From NCBI RefSeq assembly GCF_014489555.1, contig NZ_CP060784.1, forward strand, positions 1,922,001-1,986,000: DNA of 64,000 bases. The letters are read 5' to 3'. Shown here piece by piece: positions 17,690 through 26,310 of the stretch. Positions within the stretch are counted from its first letter, which is position 1. Each line of letters opens with the position of its first letter. This stretch comes from Hymenobacter qilianensis. GTDB lineage: Bacteria; Bacteroidota; Bacteroidia; Cytophagales; Hymenobacteraceae. A program made the translations under genes and the position numbers. The notes under the pieces were generated by a model that saw only the letters and a program-made list of their open reading frames with translations, was not told the DNA's origin and made no database searches.

Positions 17690-18805
17690 ATGAAACGTTT
17701 CATCCTTGCTCTCCTAGTGTTACTGCTGTTGGCTGGTTTCGGCTGGCTGGGCTACTACTTCTACCGCCAGGCCAACGTGGACCCTATCGTGTACAAAACG
17801 GAGCAGCCGTTTGTCGCTGACATTGTGAAGAAAACAGTGGCTACGGGCAGCATTGTGCCACGACGGGAAGTGCTGATTAAGCCCCAGGTATCGGGGATTG
17901 TGGAGGAGCTGTATGTGGAGGCGGGCCAGCCCGTGAAGGAAGGTCAGCTCATTGCCCGCATTCGCACCGTGGCCAACGCCGCCAGCGTCAACAGCGCCAA
18001 AACCGGCATTCAGGCCGCGCGCATTGCCTTGGAAACCAGCAAAATGGAGCTGGACCGGCAGCAAAGGCTCTATGATCAAAAGGTAATTGCCCAGCAGGAA
18101 TACCTGCGCTTCCTAAATGATTATCGGGCCAAGCAGCAGGCCCTGGACGCGGCCGAGAGCAACCTCCAGATTGCTCAGCGCGGCGCGTCCCGCAACACCG
18201 GCGGCTCGCTGAATCTGGTTCGTTCTACCATCACCGGACTGCTGCTGGATGTGCCGATTAAAGTGGGTGCATCGGTGGTGGAGCGCAATAACTTCAACGA
18301 AGGCACCACCATCGCCTCCGTGGCCGACATGAAAAGCCTCGTGTTTGAGGGCAAAATCGACGAGAGTGAAGTGGGCAAAGTGCGCGAAGGCATGGACCTT
18401 AACCTGACCATCGGGGCGCTGGAAAACCAGGCGTTTCCGGCCACGCTTGAATACATTGCCCCCAAAGGCGTGCTGGAAGAAGGCGCCATCAAGTTTCAGG
18501 TGCGCGCCCGCCTGAACCTCAAGCCGGGGCAGTTTCTGCGGGCTAATTATTCGGCCAACGGCGACATCGTGCTGGGCCGCCGCGACGACGTGCTGGCTAT
18601 TCGCGAAAGCCTGCTGCAGTTTGGTAAGGTGAACAAGGACAGCGTGTTTGTGGAGATCGAAAAAGCCCCCCAGCAGTTCCAGAAGCGCATGATCAAGACA
18701 GGCTTGTCGGATGGCATCAACGTCGAAATCGTGTCGGGCCTGAGCAAAGAGGATAAAGTGAAAGTGCTAGGCCCGCCAGCCGAGGACGAGAAGAAAAAGT
18801 CGTAA
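17690..18805 (+). CDS. Efflux periplasmic adaptor, MacA/HlyD family
   Basis: 371 residues. One N-terminal membrane helix (residues ~4-26), then a lipoyl/barrel-sandwich half ending in IKPQVSGIVEELYVEAGQPV, a coiled-coil hairpin (residues ~100-165, Q/A/R rich), the second lipoyl half and a beta-barrel domain. It links the MacB-like permeases to an outer-membrane duct; no TolC-type gene lies in the window. Last gene of the operon that starts at 13481. Confidence 0.88.
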   Translation: MKRFILALLVLLLLAGFGWLGYYFYRQANVDPIVYKTEQPFVADIVKKTVATGSIVPRREVLIKPQVSGIVEELYVEAGQPVKEGQLIARIRTVANAASVNSAKTGIQAARIALETSKMELDRQQRLYDQKVIAQQEYLRFLNDYRAKQQALDAAESNLQIAQRGASRNTGGSLNLVRSTITGLLLDVPIKVGASVVERNNFNEGTTIASVADMKSLVFEGKIDESEVGKVREGMDLNLTIGALENQAFPATLEYIAPKGVLEEGAIKFQVRARLNLKPGQFLRANYSANGDIVLGRRDDVLAIRESLLQFGKVNKDSVFVEIEKAPQQFQKRMIKTGLSDGINVEIVSGLSKEDKVKVLGPPAEDEKKKS

Positions 18806-18824
18806 GGCGCCGGTAGGCATTGAC

Positions 18825-18885
18825 TGGTATGCAAACGGCGCCACCAGGGTAAAACTCTTACCTCGGTGGCGCCGTTTGCACACCA
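18825..18885. terminator. Long inverted repeat, likely terminator
   Basis: Arms of about 21 bases (TGGTATGCAAACGGCGCCACC and its near-complement GGTGGCGCCGTTTGCACACCA), extended by GGTAA/TTACC towards the loop, so nearly the whole 61 bases can pair. There is no T tract. It follows the adaptor stop by 20 bases and ends about 20 bases before the likely start of the next gene. Confidence 0.7.
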
Positions 18886-18904
18886 TTACTTACTTCCCCT
18901 AGCT

Positions 18905-20026
18905 GTGCGCCGCCAATCCTACACCCTGCATTTCAATCCGAAGCTCAGCCTTAATGCTGATAAAAAGCACGTGCGCGACGGCCTCTCCACGGTGTTGCGC
19001 ACCGGCGACAACCTCTGGCTGAGCTGCGACGAGCGCACCACTATCGAGCGCCTGCGCCTCATTGGGCCCCACGAGTTTGGCGAGCATTGCTCTTATGAGC
19101 TTACCGACCTGCTCGACCTGCCTTCGGATGACGATGAGGAGATTGACATTGAGGGCATGGGTGAGGCAGATAACTACCTCTGGCTGATCGGCTCGCATAG
19201 CCTGAAGCGGAAAAAGCCCAACCACAAAGACACAGACACGGCTAAGCAGATAGCGCGTTTGGCCAAGATCGAAGAAGAGCCGAACCGGTACTTGCTGGCG
19301 CGTATTCCGCTGGTATTGAACCCCGAAACCGGCGACTATGAGTTGCACAAAGAAGCGCCGCACCCCACTGACTCTACCAAAATGCTGACTGTTTCGCAGC
19401 TGCACAGCAACAGCGACACCAATGCCAATGAACTGTTCGACTTCCTGTCGGACGACCCGCACCTGAAGCCATTTATTAAGATTCCGGGCAAAGACAACGG
19501 GTTTGATATTGAAGGTTTGGCGGCGGCACCCGATGGCCGCTTGTTTGTGGGACTACGGGGGCCGGTGCTTCGGGGCTGGGCTATTGTGCTGGAGCTGTTG
19601 CCGATAGAAGATAAAAAGGGCCGCCTGCGCCTGGATAAGCTAGACGGCGCTGAGCAGGTCTATTACAAAAAGCATTTCCTGGCGCTGGGTGGGATGGGGC
19701 TGCGTGAGCTGCGCCAGCTCGGCCCCGATATTCTGATGCTGGCCGGCCCCACTATGGACCTTGACGGCACCATCGCGGTGTACCGCTGGCCCAACGCGCT
19801 TGTGCAGCCCCAGGACAGCCTCATCGGCCCCGACAAGATCCATCGCCTCTTCGATGTGCCGCACGGCCACGGGCCTACCTCGGGCCAGGATAAAGCTGAG
19901 GGCATGGCCATACTCGACGATAAGCACGTACTCATCGTGTTTGACAGCCCCACGGAAGCGCGCAAAAAAGCCCCCCACCAAGTGGTAGCCGACTCCTTTC
20001 TGCTGCCCTTAACATCAGCCAGTTAA
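18905..20026 (+). CDS. DUF3616-like protein
   Basis: About 373 residues from the GTG at 18905. The frame is open further up to a GTG at 18866, but that codon lies within the hairpin, so the later start is preferred; neither is certain. Features: FDIEGLAAAPDGRLFVGLRGP and AEGMAILDDKHVLIVFDSP, repeated blade-like segments that suggest a beta-propeller, in keeping with the DUF3616 family. No signal peptide is seen. Function unknown. Confidence 0.7.
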   Translation: MRRQSYTLHFNPKLSLNADKKHVRDGLSTVLRTGDNLWLSCDERTTIERLRLIGPHEFGEHCSYELTDLLDLPSDDDEEIDIEGMGEADNYLWLIGSHSLKRKKPNHKDTDTAKQIARLAKIEEEPNRYLLARIPLVLNPETGDYELHKEAPHPTDSTKMLTVSQLHSNSDTNANELFDFLSDDPHLKPFIKIPGKDNGFDIEGLAAAPDGRLFVGLRGPVLRGWAIVLELLPIEDKKGRLRLDKLDGAEQVYYKKHFLALGGMGLRELRQLGPDILMLAGPTMDLDGTIAVYRWPNALVQPQDSLIGPDKIHRLFDVPHGHGPTSGQDKAEGMAILDDKHVLIVFDSPTEARKKAPHQVVADSFLLPLTSAS

Positions 20027-20037
20027 TTTATTGGTTG

Positions 20038-20131
20038 GTCATGCAGAGCGGCAGCGAAGCATCTCGCGTGCTGACAAAGGAGTAGTAATCTAACGGCGCG
20101 AGCGAGATGCTTCGCTACCGCTCTGCATGAC
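20038..20131. repeat. Family A palindromic repeat, copy 5
   Basis: GTCATGCAGAGCGGCAGCG...CATCTCGCGTGCTGA and AGCGAGATGCTTCGCT...CCGCTCTGCATGAC, twelve bases after the DUF3616 stop. Confidence 0.9.
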
Positions 20132-20160
20132 GTTCTAAAGAAAAAATACTCATCCCGCCT

Positions 20161-20694
20161 ATGGCCTCTGATGCGCCCTTAATTCGTACGCCCGAAACCA
20201 CGCACCGCATTCATTTTCAGGATTGCGATATGCTGGGCCACCTCAATAATGCCCGCTACCTCGACTATTTTCTGAATGCCCGCGAGGAGCATACCACCCA
20301 GCACTACTCCCTGAACCTGGGCGAGCTGGCCCGCGAGTCGCAGGCCGGATGGGTGATTACCAAGCACCATATTGCCTATCTGCGCCCCGCCAACCACGGC
20401 GAACAAGTGCTCATTCGAAGCCAGCTTATTCATTTCGACAACTCCAATCTGGTGGTTGAAATGCAGATGCTGAGCCAGGATGGCACCCGCCTGAAAGCGC
20501 TGCTCTGGTCAGAAATGGCCTTCGTGAACGTGCGCACCGCTACCCGCACCGACCACGCCGACGCTATGATGGACATGCTCGATGCCTTAGATATTGAAGA
20601 CGTAGAATACGACCCCGATGGCTTCGATGAGCGGGTGCGCTACGTGCGCAAGCAGCTCAAGCGCGAGCGGGGCGAAAAGGAAAGCACGGAGTAA
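20161..20694 (+). CDS. Acyl-CoA thioesterase, hotdog fold (4HBT)
   Basis: 177 residues. The N-terminal QDCDMLGHLNNARYLDYF segment is the 4-hydroxybenzoyl-CoA thioesterase / FatA-like active-site motif (Asp and the following helix), followed by KHHIAYLRPANHGEQV, the hydrophobic strand usual for this fold. It should hydrolyse an acyl-CoA or acyl carrier substrate. A charged C-terminal tail (RKQLKRERGEKE) extends past the hotdog domain. Single gene with its own terminator. Confidence 0.83.
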   Translation: MASDAPLIRTPETTHRIHFQDCDMLGHLNNARYLDYFLNAREEHTTQHYSLNLGELARESQAGWVITKHHIAYLRPANHGEQVLIRSQLIHFDNSNLVVEMQMLSQDGTRLKALLWSEMAFVNVRTATRTDHADAMMDMLDALDIEDVEYDPDGFDERVRYVRKQLKRERGEKESTE

Positions 20695-20722
20695 CCTGTT
20701 CAGCTTGCTTTGCGTTAAACCT

Positions 20723-20757
20723 AAACCGGAACCGCCCTGCGGGGTCCGGTTTTTTGT
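20723..20757 (+). terminator. Hairpin terminator
   Basis: AAACCGGAaccgccctgcggggTCCGGTTTTTTG; stem plus T tract after the thioesterase gene. Confidence 0.85.
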
Positions 20758-20790
20758 TTGTGTAGTGTGTACTCTAAAAAGCTAGAAGTC

Positions 20791-21360
20791 ATGTCATTAT
20801 TTGGAAGTGATAAACTAAAAGGAAAGAAAATAGCCATCGTCGCCACCGACGGTTTCGAGCAGTCGGAGTTGGAACAGCCGAAGAAATATCTGGAGAATGA
20901 GGGTGCCGAAACCCACGTTATTTCGCTGAAGAGCGGTTCTATCAAGGGCTGGGACAAAGACGATTGGGGCGACAAGGTGAGCGTAGACAAGCTCATCGGC
21001 GATGCCCGCGTAGAGGATTATGATGCGCTGGTGTTGCCTGGGGGGCAAATCAACCCCGACAAGCTGCGTGTAGAGCAAAAAGTAGTGGACTTCGTGACGG
21101 AGTTTATGCACTCGGGTAAAGTAGTGGCCGCCATCTGCCACGGCCCCTGGGTACTGGTAGAAACGGGCCTGCTACGCGGCAAAAAAGTAACCAGCTACCC
21201 CAGCATCAAAACTGACCTGAAGAACGCCGGTGCCCTTTGGGAAGACAGCGAAGTGGTGGTAGATAAAGGCCTCATCACCAGCCGCAACCCCAATGATATT
21301 CCTGCCTTCAATAAAAAGATTGTAGAGGAAATTCTGGAAGGCGTACACGCCACGCGCTAG
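20791..21360 (+). CDS. DJ-1/PfpI family protein
   Basis: 189 residues from the ATG at 20791. Flavodoxin-like fold with the nucleophile elbow AAICHGPWVL (Cys, then His), ALVLPGGQINPDKLR and TSYPSIKTDLKNAGALW, close to the YhbO/PfpI (general stress protein 18) branch. Members are reported as deglycases or proteases acting on damaged proteins; which applies here is unknown. Followed by a terminator. Confidence 0.87.
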   Translation: MSLFGSDKLKGKKIAIVATDGFEQSELEQPKKYLENEGAETHVISLKSGSIKGWDKDDWGDKVSVDKLIGDARVEDYDALVLPGGQINPDKLRVEQKVVDFVTEFMHSGKVVAAICHGPWVLVETGLLRGKKVTSYPSIKTDLKNAGALWEDSEVVVDKGLITSRNPNDIPAFNKKIVEEILEGVHATR

Positions 21361-21384
21361 CCGGATGCCAGTTAGATAATTAGT

Positions 21385-21419
21385 AAAAAAGCCCCCAGAT
21401 ACTGTCTGGGGGCTTTTTT
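21385..21419. terminator. Terminator built from the GCCCCC word
   Basis: AAAAAAGCCCCCAGAtactgTCTGGGGGCTTTTTT; perfect stem with A and T tracts. Confidence 0.88.
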
Positions 21420-21439
21420 CTTACGCTGTGATTTGGAAT

Positions 21440-21566
21440 GTAGAGACGCGGATTCGCGTGTCGCCGTTGAACGATGGGTATCGTGCCGTTCGCATAATTC
21501 GCATAAACAACCTCAGCAACGATTAGACGCGAACCGAAGGTCGGCAAAGCCAATACGCGTTTCTAC
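21440..21566. repeat. Family C palindromic repeat, copy 2
   Basis: Left GTAGAGACGCGGATTCGCGT then GCCGTTGAACGATGGG; right GCAACGATTAGACGCGAACC ... ATACGCGTTTCTAC, with an extra interrupting segment on the right. It touches the stop codon of the minus-strand gene ending at 21563. Confidence 0.75.
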
Positions 21567-22090
21567 AGAAGGCGTAGCAAATCGGCGGCGAACTGATGGT
21601 ACAGGAAGTAGAAGCACACATCAAACACCAGTAAAAAAGCCCCCTGCACCCACAACGAGCGGCCGAAGCCAAGGAGGCGCTCGGGGCGGCGGTCGGTGGA
21701 GGCGGCGCGGGCCCGGAGCCAACTGCCTGTGGCTATGTAAGCTACGTCGAGGCCGGCGTTGAACAGCAGGATTTTCTCGAAGTTGAATTGTGCCGTTAAG
21801 CTGTCGGCCAACGTCATACCGGCAACCTGGTTGGGGTGGGCACTCAGGATGCCAAATACGGCTAGCGCCACGTTTACCAGGTTCCAGCCCACGTTCATCT
21901 GATGGAAGTAGTGCGCCTCCGTGCGCTTATCGGTGCGAGCCACCAAGTAGCCGCTCACCACCAGGTTCAGCAGGGCCCATGCGCCGAGCACGCCCATGCC
22001 GCGCTCGGCCAGCAGCTCCCGGCTCCGGTTGAGCAGGGGCAAAGCGTCGGTAGGATCGGGAAGGGCAAGAAGCAGGGTGGCCAACGGCAT
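21563..22090 (-). CDS. Four-helix membrane protein, unknown function
   Basis: 175 residues from the ATG at 22088-22090; a longer open frame upstream runs through the terminator hairpin of the preceding gene and is not credible. Four hydrophobic segments are seen (after an N-terminal hydrophobic stretch: GVLGAWALLNLVVSGYLVA; NLVNVALAVFGILSA; FNAGLDVAYIATGSWL; GAFLLVFDVCFYFLY), with a conserved-looking HYFHQMNVGWN loop. No family is recognised with certainty. Confidence 0.65.
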   Translation of the reverse strand: MPLATLLLALPDPTDALPLLNRSRELLAERGMGVLGAWALLNLVVSGYLVARTDKRTEAHYFHQMNVGWNLVNVALAVFGILSAHPNQVAGMTLADSLTAQFNFEKILLFNAGLDVAYIATGSWLRARAASTDRRPERLLGFGRSLWVQGAFLLVFDVCFYFLYHQFAADLLRLL

Positions 22091-22112
22091 AGCAAACGGT
22101 AAGAAAATGACA

Positions 22113-22146
22113 CAAAAAAAGGAAGCCCAATGGGCTTCCTTTTTGA
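22113..22146 (-). terminator. Terminator of the porin gene
   Basis: AAAAAGGAAGCCCAttGGGCTTCCTTTTT; lies just past the stop of the minus-strand porin-like gene and 22 bases before the next start. Confidence 0.85.
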
Positions 22147-22165
22147 AAAGCATGATAGGGGCGAA

Positions 22166-22846
22166 TTAGTTAGAAATGCCGATTCCGAGGTACACCTGGA
22201 ACACGCCGTTTTTCACGTTATCGTAAGCATCAGCACCGGCATCTTGCGGGTCGTTGTAGATGTCGGCCAAGCCAAGGTCATAGCGGGCGCCGAGGCGAGC
22301 CGGCCCAATGCGGGCTTCTACGCCGCCTACCACGCCGTACTCCAGGCTGTTGAGGCCAACATCCGAAATGCTGCGCTCGCGCCCGGCGTACTTGGCATTT
22401 ACGAGCAGTGAAACCTGCGGGCCAACGTGCAGGCTGACGTTGTCGACGATGTTATAAACGAGCAGCACCGGCACTTGCAGATAGTCGAGGCGGGTTTGCT
22501 CTTTGCTGCCGGCGGGTTGGCCAGTTACCAAGTCAAACGCTTGGGCATCAAAGCCTTTGCGCGAAAACAAGAACTCCGGCTGAATGGAGAATTTGTTGTT
22601 GAGGGCAAACTGCGCATACACGCCGGCGTGGTAAGACTTAAGGCTTTCGAGGTCCTGATAAGCGTCTTTGTCCTGACCGCGCAAGTCGGCCAGGTTGAAG
22701 CCGGCTTTAATCCCGAATCCGTTGTTGCGCGAGTCGCTGCTGCCAAAGCCGTAGTCGGTGGAGGAACGCACGCCGATGGGGCCATCCTGGGCGGAAGCGG
22801 AAAAAGCGGCGGCGCAAAAGATGAAGAGGAGGAGTAATTTTTTCAT
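22166..22846 (-). CDS. Outer-membrane beta-barrel protein (porin family)
   Basis: 226 residues from the ATG at 22844-22846, which starts a signal peptide ending ASAQ. The mature protein alternates hydrophobic and polar residues in strands (FGIKAGFNLADLRG; FSIQPEFLFSRKG; LQVPVLLVYNIVDNVSLHVGPQVSLLV; GVVGGVEARIGPARLGARYDLGL), and ends ...FQVYLGIGISN, as in the PorT-like/OmpA-like eight-stranded barrels common in Bacteroidota. Role in the outer membrane unknown. Confidence 0.8.
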   Translation of the reverse strand: MKKLLLLFIFCAAAFSASAQDGPIGVRSSTDYGFGSSDSRNNGFGIKAGFNLADLRGQDKDAYQDLESLKSYHAGVYAQFALNNKFSIQPEFLFSRKGFDAQAFDLVTGQPAGSKEQTRLDYLQVPVLLVYNIVDNVSLHVGPQVSLLVNAKYAGRERSISDVGLNSLEYGVVGGVEARIGPARLGARYDLGLADIYNDPQDAGADAYDNVKNGVFQVYLGIGISN

Positions 22847-23007
22847 AAGACAAAATGGGTAAGAAGGGGAGAAAACCTGCTGCCAGCTAGTGATAGGACT
22901 AAGGTGAGACGGACTGGGTTGTAGGTTTCTATAGCACGTTACGCGCAAGCTTCGCGGAGGTTAAAAAAAATGTGGCTCCCCTGAGTAGCAGCAATGCCTG
23001 AGGCGTG

Positions 23008-23015
23008 TATATTTG
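23008..23015 (+). promoter_or_regulatory. -7 promoter box (TATATTTG) of tRNA-Val
   Basis: Matches the Bacteroidota TAnnTTTG consensus and lies 30 bases before the tRNA. No clear TTG -33 element at the standard spacing. Confidence 0.5.
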
Positions 23016-23044
23016 GCCCTTTCCGGCCGCCGCCAGTTGGCTTT

Positions 23045-23119
23045 GGGGTATTAGCTCAGTTGGTTCAGAGCACTACCTCGACAAGGTAGGGGTCACTGGT
23101 TCGAGCCCAGTATGCCCCA
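23045..23119 (+). tRNA. tRNA-Val(GAC)
   Basis: 75 bases fold as a tRNA: acceptor GGGGTAT/ATGCCCC, D-arm GCTC/GAGC, anticodon stem CTACC/GGTAG with loop TCGACAA, T-arm ACTGG/CCAGT with TTCGAGC loop. The anticodon read in the normal place is GAC (valine). Position 33 is C and not the near-universal T. Confidence 0.9.
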
Positions 23120-23129
23120 CTTAAAGCCG

Positions 23130-23159
23130 AGCCCCGCTACGTGTAGCGGGGCTTTTTTG
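23130..23159 (+). terminator. Terminator of tRNA-Val
   Basis: AGCCCCGCTACgtGTAGCGGGGCTTTTTT; strong stem with T tract 11 bases past the tRNA. Confidence 0.9.
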
Positions 23160-23214
23160 TGCCCAAGTGCTAACAAACGGGCTGCCTTTGCATTACTAAG
23201 TGGTAGGCTAGGCC

Positions 23215-23348
23215 GTCATGCAGAGCAACGCGAAGCATCTCGCGTGCAGTCGTTGTAATGGTAACTCAACGAAGCGGGAGAGATGCTTCCTTCGTCAGCA
23301 TGACAATACTGTTGCACGCGAGATGCTTCGGCTCCGCCTCTGCATGAC
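23215..23348. repeat. Family A repeat, copy 6, with half an inner palindrome
   Basis: Outer arms GTCATGCAGAGCAACGCG...CATCTCGCGTGC and GCACGCGAGATGCTTCGG...CTCTGCATGAC. Between them is the right half of the A2 element (GAAGCGGGAGAGATGCTTCC...GTCAGCATGAC), its left half being absent, so this looks like a deletion product of a nested copy such as the one at 8286. Confidence 0.85.
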
Positions 23349-23377
23349 GGACGAGTTTCATACTACTAACCCATTAC

Positions 23378-24282
23378 ATGCTTTCTATTGCCTGGGCGCC
23401 GCTTTATGCCCACCCGCTGCCTGATGGCCACCGTTTTCCCATGCTGAAGTACGAGCTGCTACCCGAGCAACTCCTGCGCGAGGATACAATTACGGAAGCC
23501 AACTTATTTGCCCCCAGCCCCCTTCGGCAGCCGAAATTCTGCGCACGCATACGGCCGATTATTACCGGCGTCTGCGGCTTGGCCAGCTCACGCGTCAGGA
23601 AGAGCGGGCAACGGGTTTTCCGTGGTCGGAGCAGCTGATAGCCCGCGAAGTCACGATTCTGGGCGGCACGATTGAATGCGCGCGGCGGGCTTTGCAGCAC
23701 GGCATAGCAGCTAACATTGCCGGTGGCACCCACCACGCTTTCGCCGATCGGGGTGAGGGTTTCTGTTTGCTTAACGACCAGGCCGCAGCAGCCAACTATC
23801 TATTAGCCAATGAGCCAGCCGTGCAGAAAGTCCTGATTGTGGATCTGGATGTGCATCAGGGCAATGGCACGGCGGCTATTTTTCAACATAAGCCGCGGGT
23901 ATTTACCTTCAGCATGCACGGCGCCCGCAACTACCCGCACCGCAAAGAGCAGTCGGACCTCGATTTGCCCTTGCCCGACCAAACCGACGACGCCACCTAC
24001 CTGAAGCTGCTCGCCGATACAATGCCTCGCCTGCTAGACGAGGTGCAGCCCGACTTTGTGTTTTATCTGGCCGGCGTCGATGTGCTGGCTACTGATAAGC
24101 TCGGCCACCTTGCCCTTACCCGTGAAGGTTGCCGCCAGCGCGACGAGTTTGTGCTAGAACTTTGCCACCGCCACCAGCTACCGGTAGTAGTGTGCATGGG
24201 TGGCGGCTACTCCGAGCGCATCGCCGACATCGTAGAGGCGCACGCCAATACGTTTCGGATCATGCAGGAGCTGTATTTCTAG
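23378..24282 (+). CDS. Histone deacetylase / AcuC-like hydrolase, frameshifted
   Basis: About 301 residues after repair. Zn-dependent class II/IV deacetylase marks: HPLPDGHRFPMLKY at the start, GGTHHAFADRGEGFCLLND (catalytic His pair), DLDVHQGNGTAAIF (metal-binding Asp and His) and LAGVDVLATDKLGHL (second metal Asp). The frame breaks at the C tract 23511-23515 (TTTGCCCCCAG); one more C gives FAPQPPSAAEILRTHTADYY and joins both halves. Substrate could be an acetylated protein, polyamine or acetoin-pathway compound. Its stop overlaps the convergent methyltransferase by four bases. Confidence 0.85.
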
Positions 24283-24977
24283 ATAATTACCTGCCACCGG
24301 AAGGCCCAGCGCCAGCTTAGCTCATATTTCTCAATGTCAGCCTGCTGAAGAATGCGCTGCCAGTCAGATTTAGTAAAAGCCCGCGCTACCGACAAAGGCG
24401 CATCATTTCGCACCAAATAGGAGCCCCGAAACAAGCGTGTAAGCCACTTAATGCTGTGGTACGCCACCGGGTGCCGATGCAAGTCATTGATAATCACCGC
24501 CACGCTGGCCTGTTGACGCAGTTGGCGCAGCAAGCCGGCCAATTCAGCATCGGTGAAATGGTGGCAAAACAAGCTGCAGGTAATCACGTCGAAATGCTGG
24601 GCCCGAAACTCCGGGGCAAATATGTCCTGTTGTAGGAAGCTGATTTCGGGATAAGCCTGGCTTTTTTCAGTGGCGTAGCTCAGCATAAACGGGTTAGCAT
24701 CAATGCCAACCAGCTCTACGGGAATGTGCTGGCGCTTGGCCCAGCGGGCAATGTAGCGCAGGGTGTCGCCGCCGCCGCTGCCCAGGTCGGCGAGGCGCAG
24801 CGGGCGTCTGGGGGGCATTTTGGCGCGCAGGCGAGCCAAGGCATCCGTTACCACTGCATAGCCGCCCAGGTGGGTATTGATGAATTCCAGCTCATCCAGA
24901 TTCTGCCGCAACGCATCGGAGGCCAGAGTCAGATCGTCCATGAGTTCGGGCTCGGTGGCACGCTGGCGAAGATTCAT
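24279..24977 (-). CDS. SAM-dependent methyltransferase of the type III PKS operon
   Basis: 232 residues from the ATG at 24975-24977; a longer open frame starts in front of it but runs through AAAAAAGCCCCCCAG and is less likely. Class I fold: LADLGSGGGDTLRY (SAM loop), VELVGIDANPFML, FDVITCSLFCHHF. UbiE-like in layout. Third gene of an operon behind a flavoprotein and a type III polyketide synthase; by analogy with SrsB it may methylate the phenolic or quinone product (inference). Confidence 0.8.
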   Translation of the reverse strand: MNLRQRATEPELMDDLTLASDALRQNLDELEFINTHLGGYAVVTDALARLRAKMPPRRPLRLADLGSGGGDTLRYIARWAKRQHIPVELVGIDANPFMLSYATEKSQAYPEISFLQQDIFAPEFRAQHFDVITCSLFCHHFTDAELAGLLRQLRQQASVAVIINDLHRHPVAYHSIKWLTRLFRGSYLVRNDAPLSVARAFTKSDWQRILQQADIEKYELSWRWAFRWQVII

Positions 24978-25038
24978 GCGTCTGGGGGGCTTTTTTAAGT
25001 AATAAACGAGGTGCTTGACGCAGAGATATTTGGTGAAA

Positions 25039-26157
25039 TTAATTGTCGCCAAAAGCTACCTTCAGCAGCATCGCCTCCAGCGTGAGGCCCGGCCCGAAGG
25101 CGAAGCTCAGCACCGGCGCGTCTCGGTCGGGTGCGGTCAGCGACTGTAGCAGCTCGTGCAACACAAAAAGCACCGTGGCCGACGACATGTTGCCGTAGTC
25201 GCGCAATACCTGGTACGCGAAGCGGTTGTCGTGGGTGGTCAGGCCAAGCTCCTGCTCAATGGTTTCCAGAATCTTGCGCCCGCCCGGATGAATGGCAAAG
25301 TGCTGAATGTCGGGCAGTTGAACGGGCAGGTTTTCGAGCAAGCCGTCAGTCAGCTCCCGGATGCCTTTTTGGATGAGGCGCGGCACATACGACGAAAGTG
25401 TCATCTCGAAGCCGAAATCGTTGATGTGCCAGGCCATATCGGCGTGGCCGTTAGGCTCAATGCCGCAGTGAAAAGCCGCCAGCTCCAGACTGGCGCCTGT
25501 GGCTGCCGGCACGGCCCGCACCAGCGCCGCCGCCGACCCGTCGCCGAACAAGGCGTTGGACACCAGGTGGTCTTCCTCCTGGTTTTTCTGAAAGTGAATG
25601 GTGCAGAGCTCCGTGCTCACAATAAGCACGTTGGCGCCGGCATCGGCTTTACAGAAAGCATCGGCCAGCTTCAGCGCATTGAACGCCGCGTAGCAACCCA
25701 TAAAATTGACGCAGGTACGCTGCACATTGGGCCGCAGCCCCAGCTTCTGCACCAGCTCCAGATCAAGGCCCGGCGCGTACATACCCGTGCAGCTCACCGT
25801 AATCAAGTGCGTGATGCTAGCCAGCGTCACCTCGGGCACCTGCCGCAGGCAGTCCTGCGCCGCCCGCACCGACAAAGGCAACGCACACTCACGGTATACC
25901 GCCATACGTTGCCCCACCGACGGAAAAGGCTCTAGGTCAGGAGTGTTAGGAAAGAAATCGAACTCGCCGTTGGACCGGCTATAATCAGCCAAAACAGAGT
26001 AGCGCTGGCCAATACCCGTGACGCGGTAGAGCGCACGCAGCTTACGCGCCTCATTGTCGTCGAGTTGCAGGGCCTCGGCCATAAAGGTGGCAATTTGGGG
26101 CTGCGGAATAACATGGGTAGGGTTGGCCGTGCCGATGGCACATAGGTAGCTGCTCAT
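25039..26157 (-). CDS. Type III polyketide synthase
   Basis: 372 residues from the ATG at 26155-26157. Chalcone-synthase-like thiolase fold with the complete Cys-His-Asn triad: Cys in NFMGCYAAFN, His in FAIHPGGRKI and Asn in DYGNMSSATV. The GPGLT...loop at the C-terminus is the cyclisation-pocket loop (FAFGPGLTLEAML). Such enzymes condense malonyl-CoA on a starter acyl-CoA to give alkylresorcinols or alkylpyrones. Second gene of a minus-strand operon, 153 bases after the flavoprotein and 61 before the methyltransferase. Confidence 0.92.
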   Translation of the reverse strand: MSSYLCAIGTANPTHVIPQPQIATFMAEALQLDDNEARKLRALYRVTGIGQRYSVLADYSRSNGEFDFFPNTPDLEPFPSVGQRMAVYRECALPLSVRAAQDCLRQVPEVTLASITHLITVSCTGMYAPGLDLELVQKLGLRPNVQRTCVNFMGCYAAFNALKLADAFCKADAGANVLIVSTELCTIHFQKNQEEDHLVSNALFGDGSAAALVRAVPAATGASLELAAFHCGIEPNGHADMAWHINDFGFEMTLSSYVPRLIQKGIRELTDGLLENLPVQLPDIQHFAIHPGGRKILETIEQELGLTTHDNRFAYQVLRDYGNMSSATVLFVLHELLQSLTAPDRDAPVLSFAFGPGLTLEAMLLKVAFGDN

Positions 26158-26310
26158 TAAGCGAAGTATACGCAAATTACCGCCCCGGTGCCGGTGCAAG
26201 TTTTTGCCTGATTAGGAGCTCTATCGAAGAGCATAATTATGCTTACGTAGGAGACGGACAATCAGGTTTTTCCGTCCGGCGCTACCTGATTTCTGACTGT
26301 ACTAACTGCC

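Noticed and set aside
21563..22153. Longer start of the four-helix membrane protein at 22153
   Set aside because: The extra 21 residues would be read through the terminator hairpin of the preceding gene; the ATG at 22088-22090 is better.
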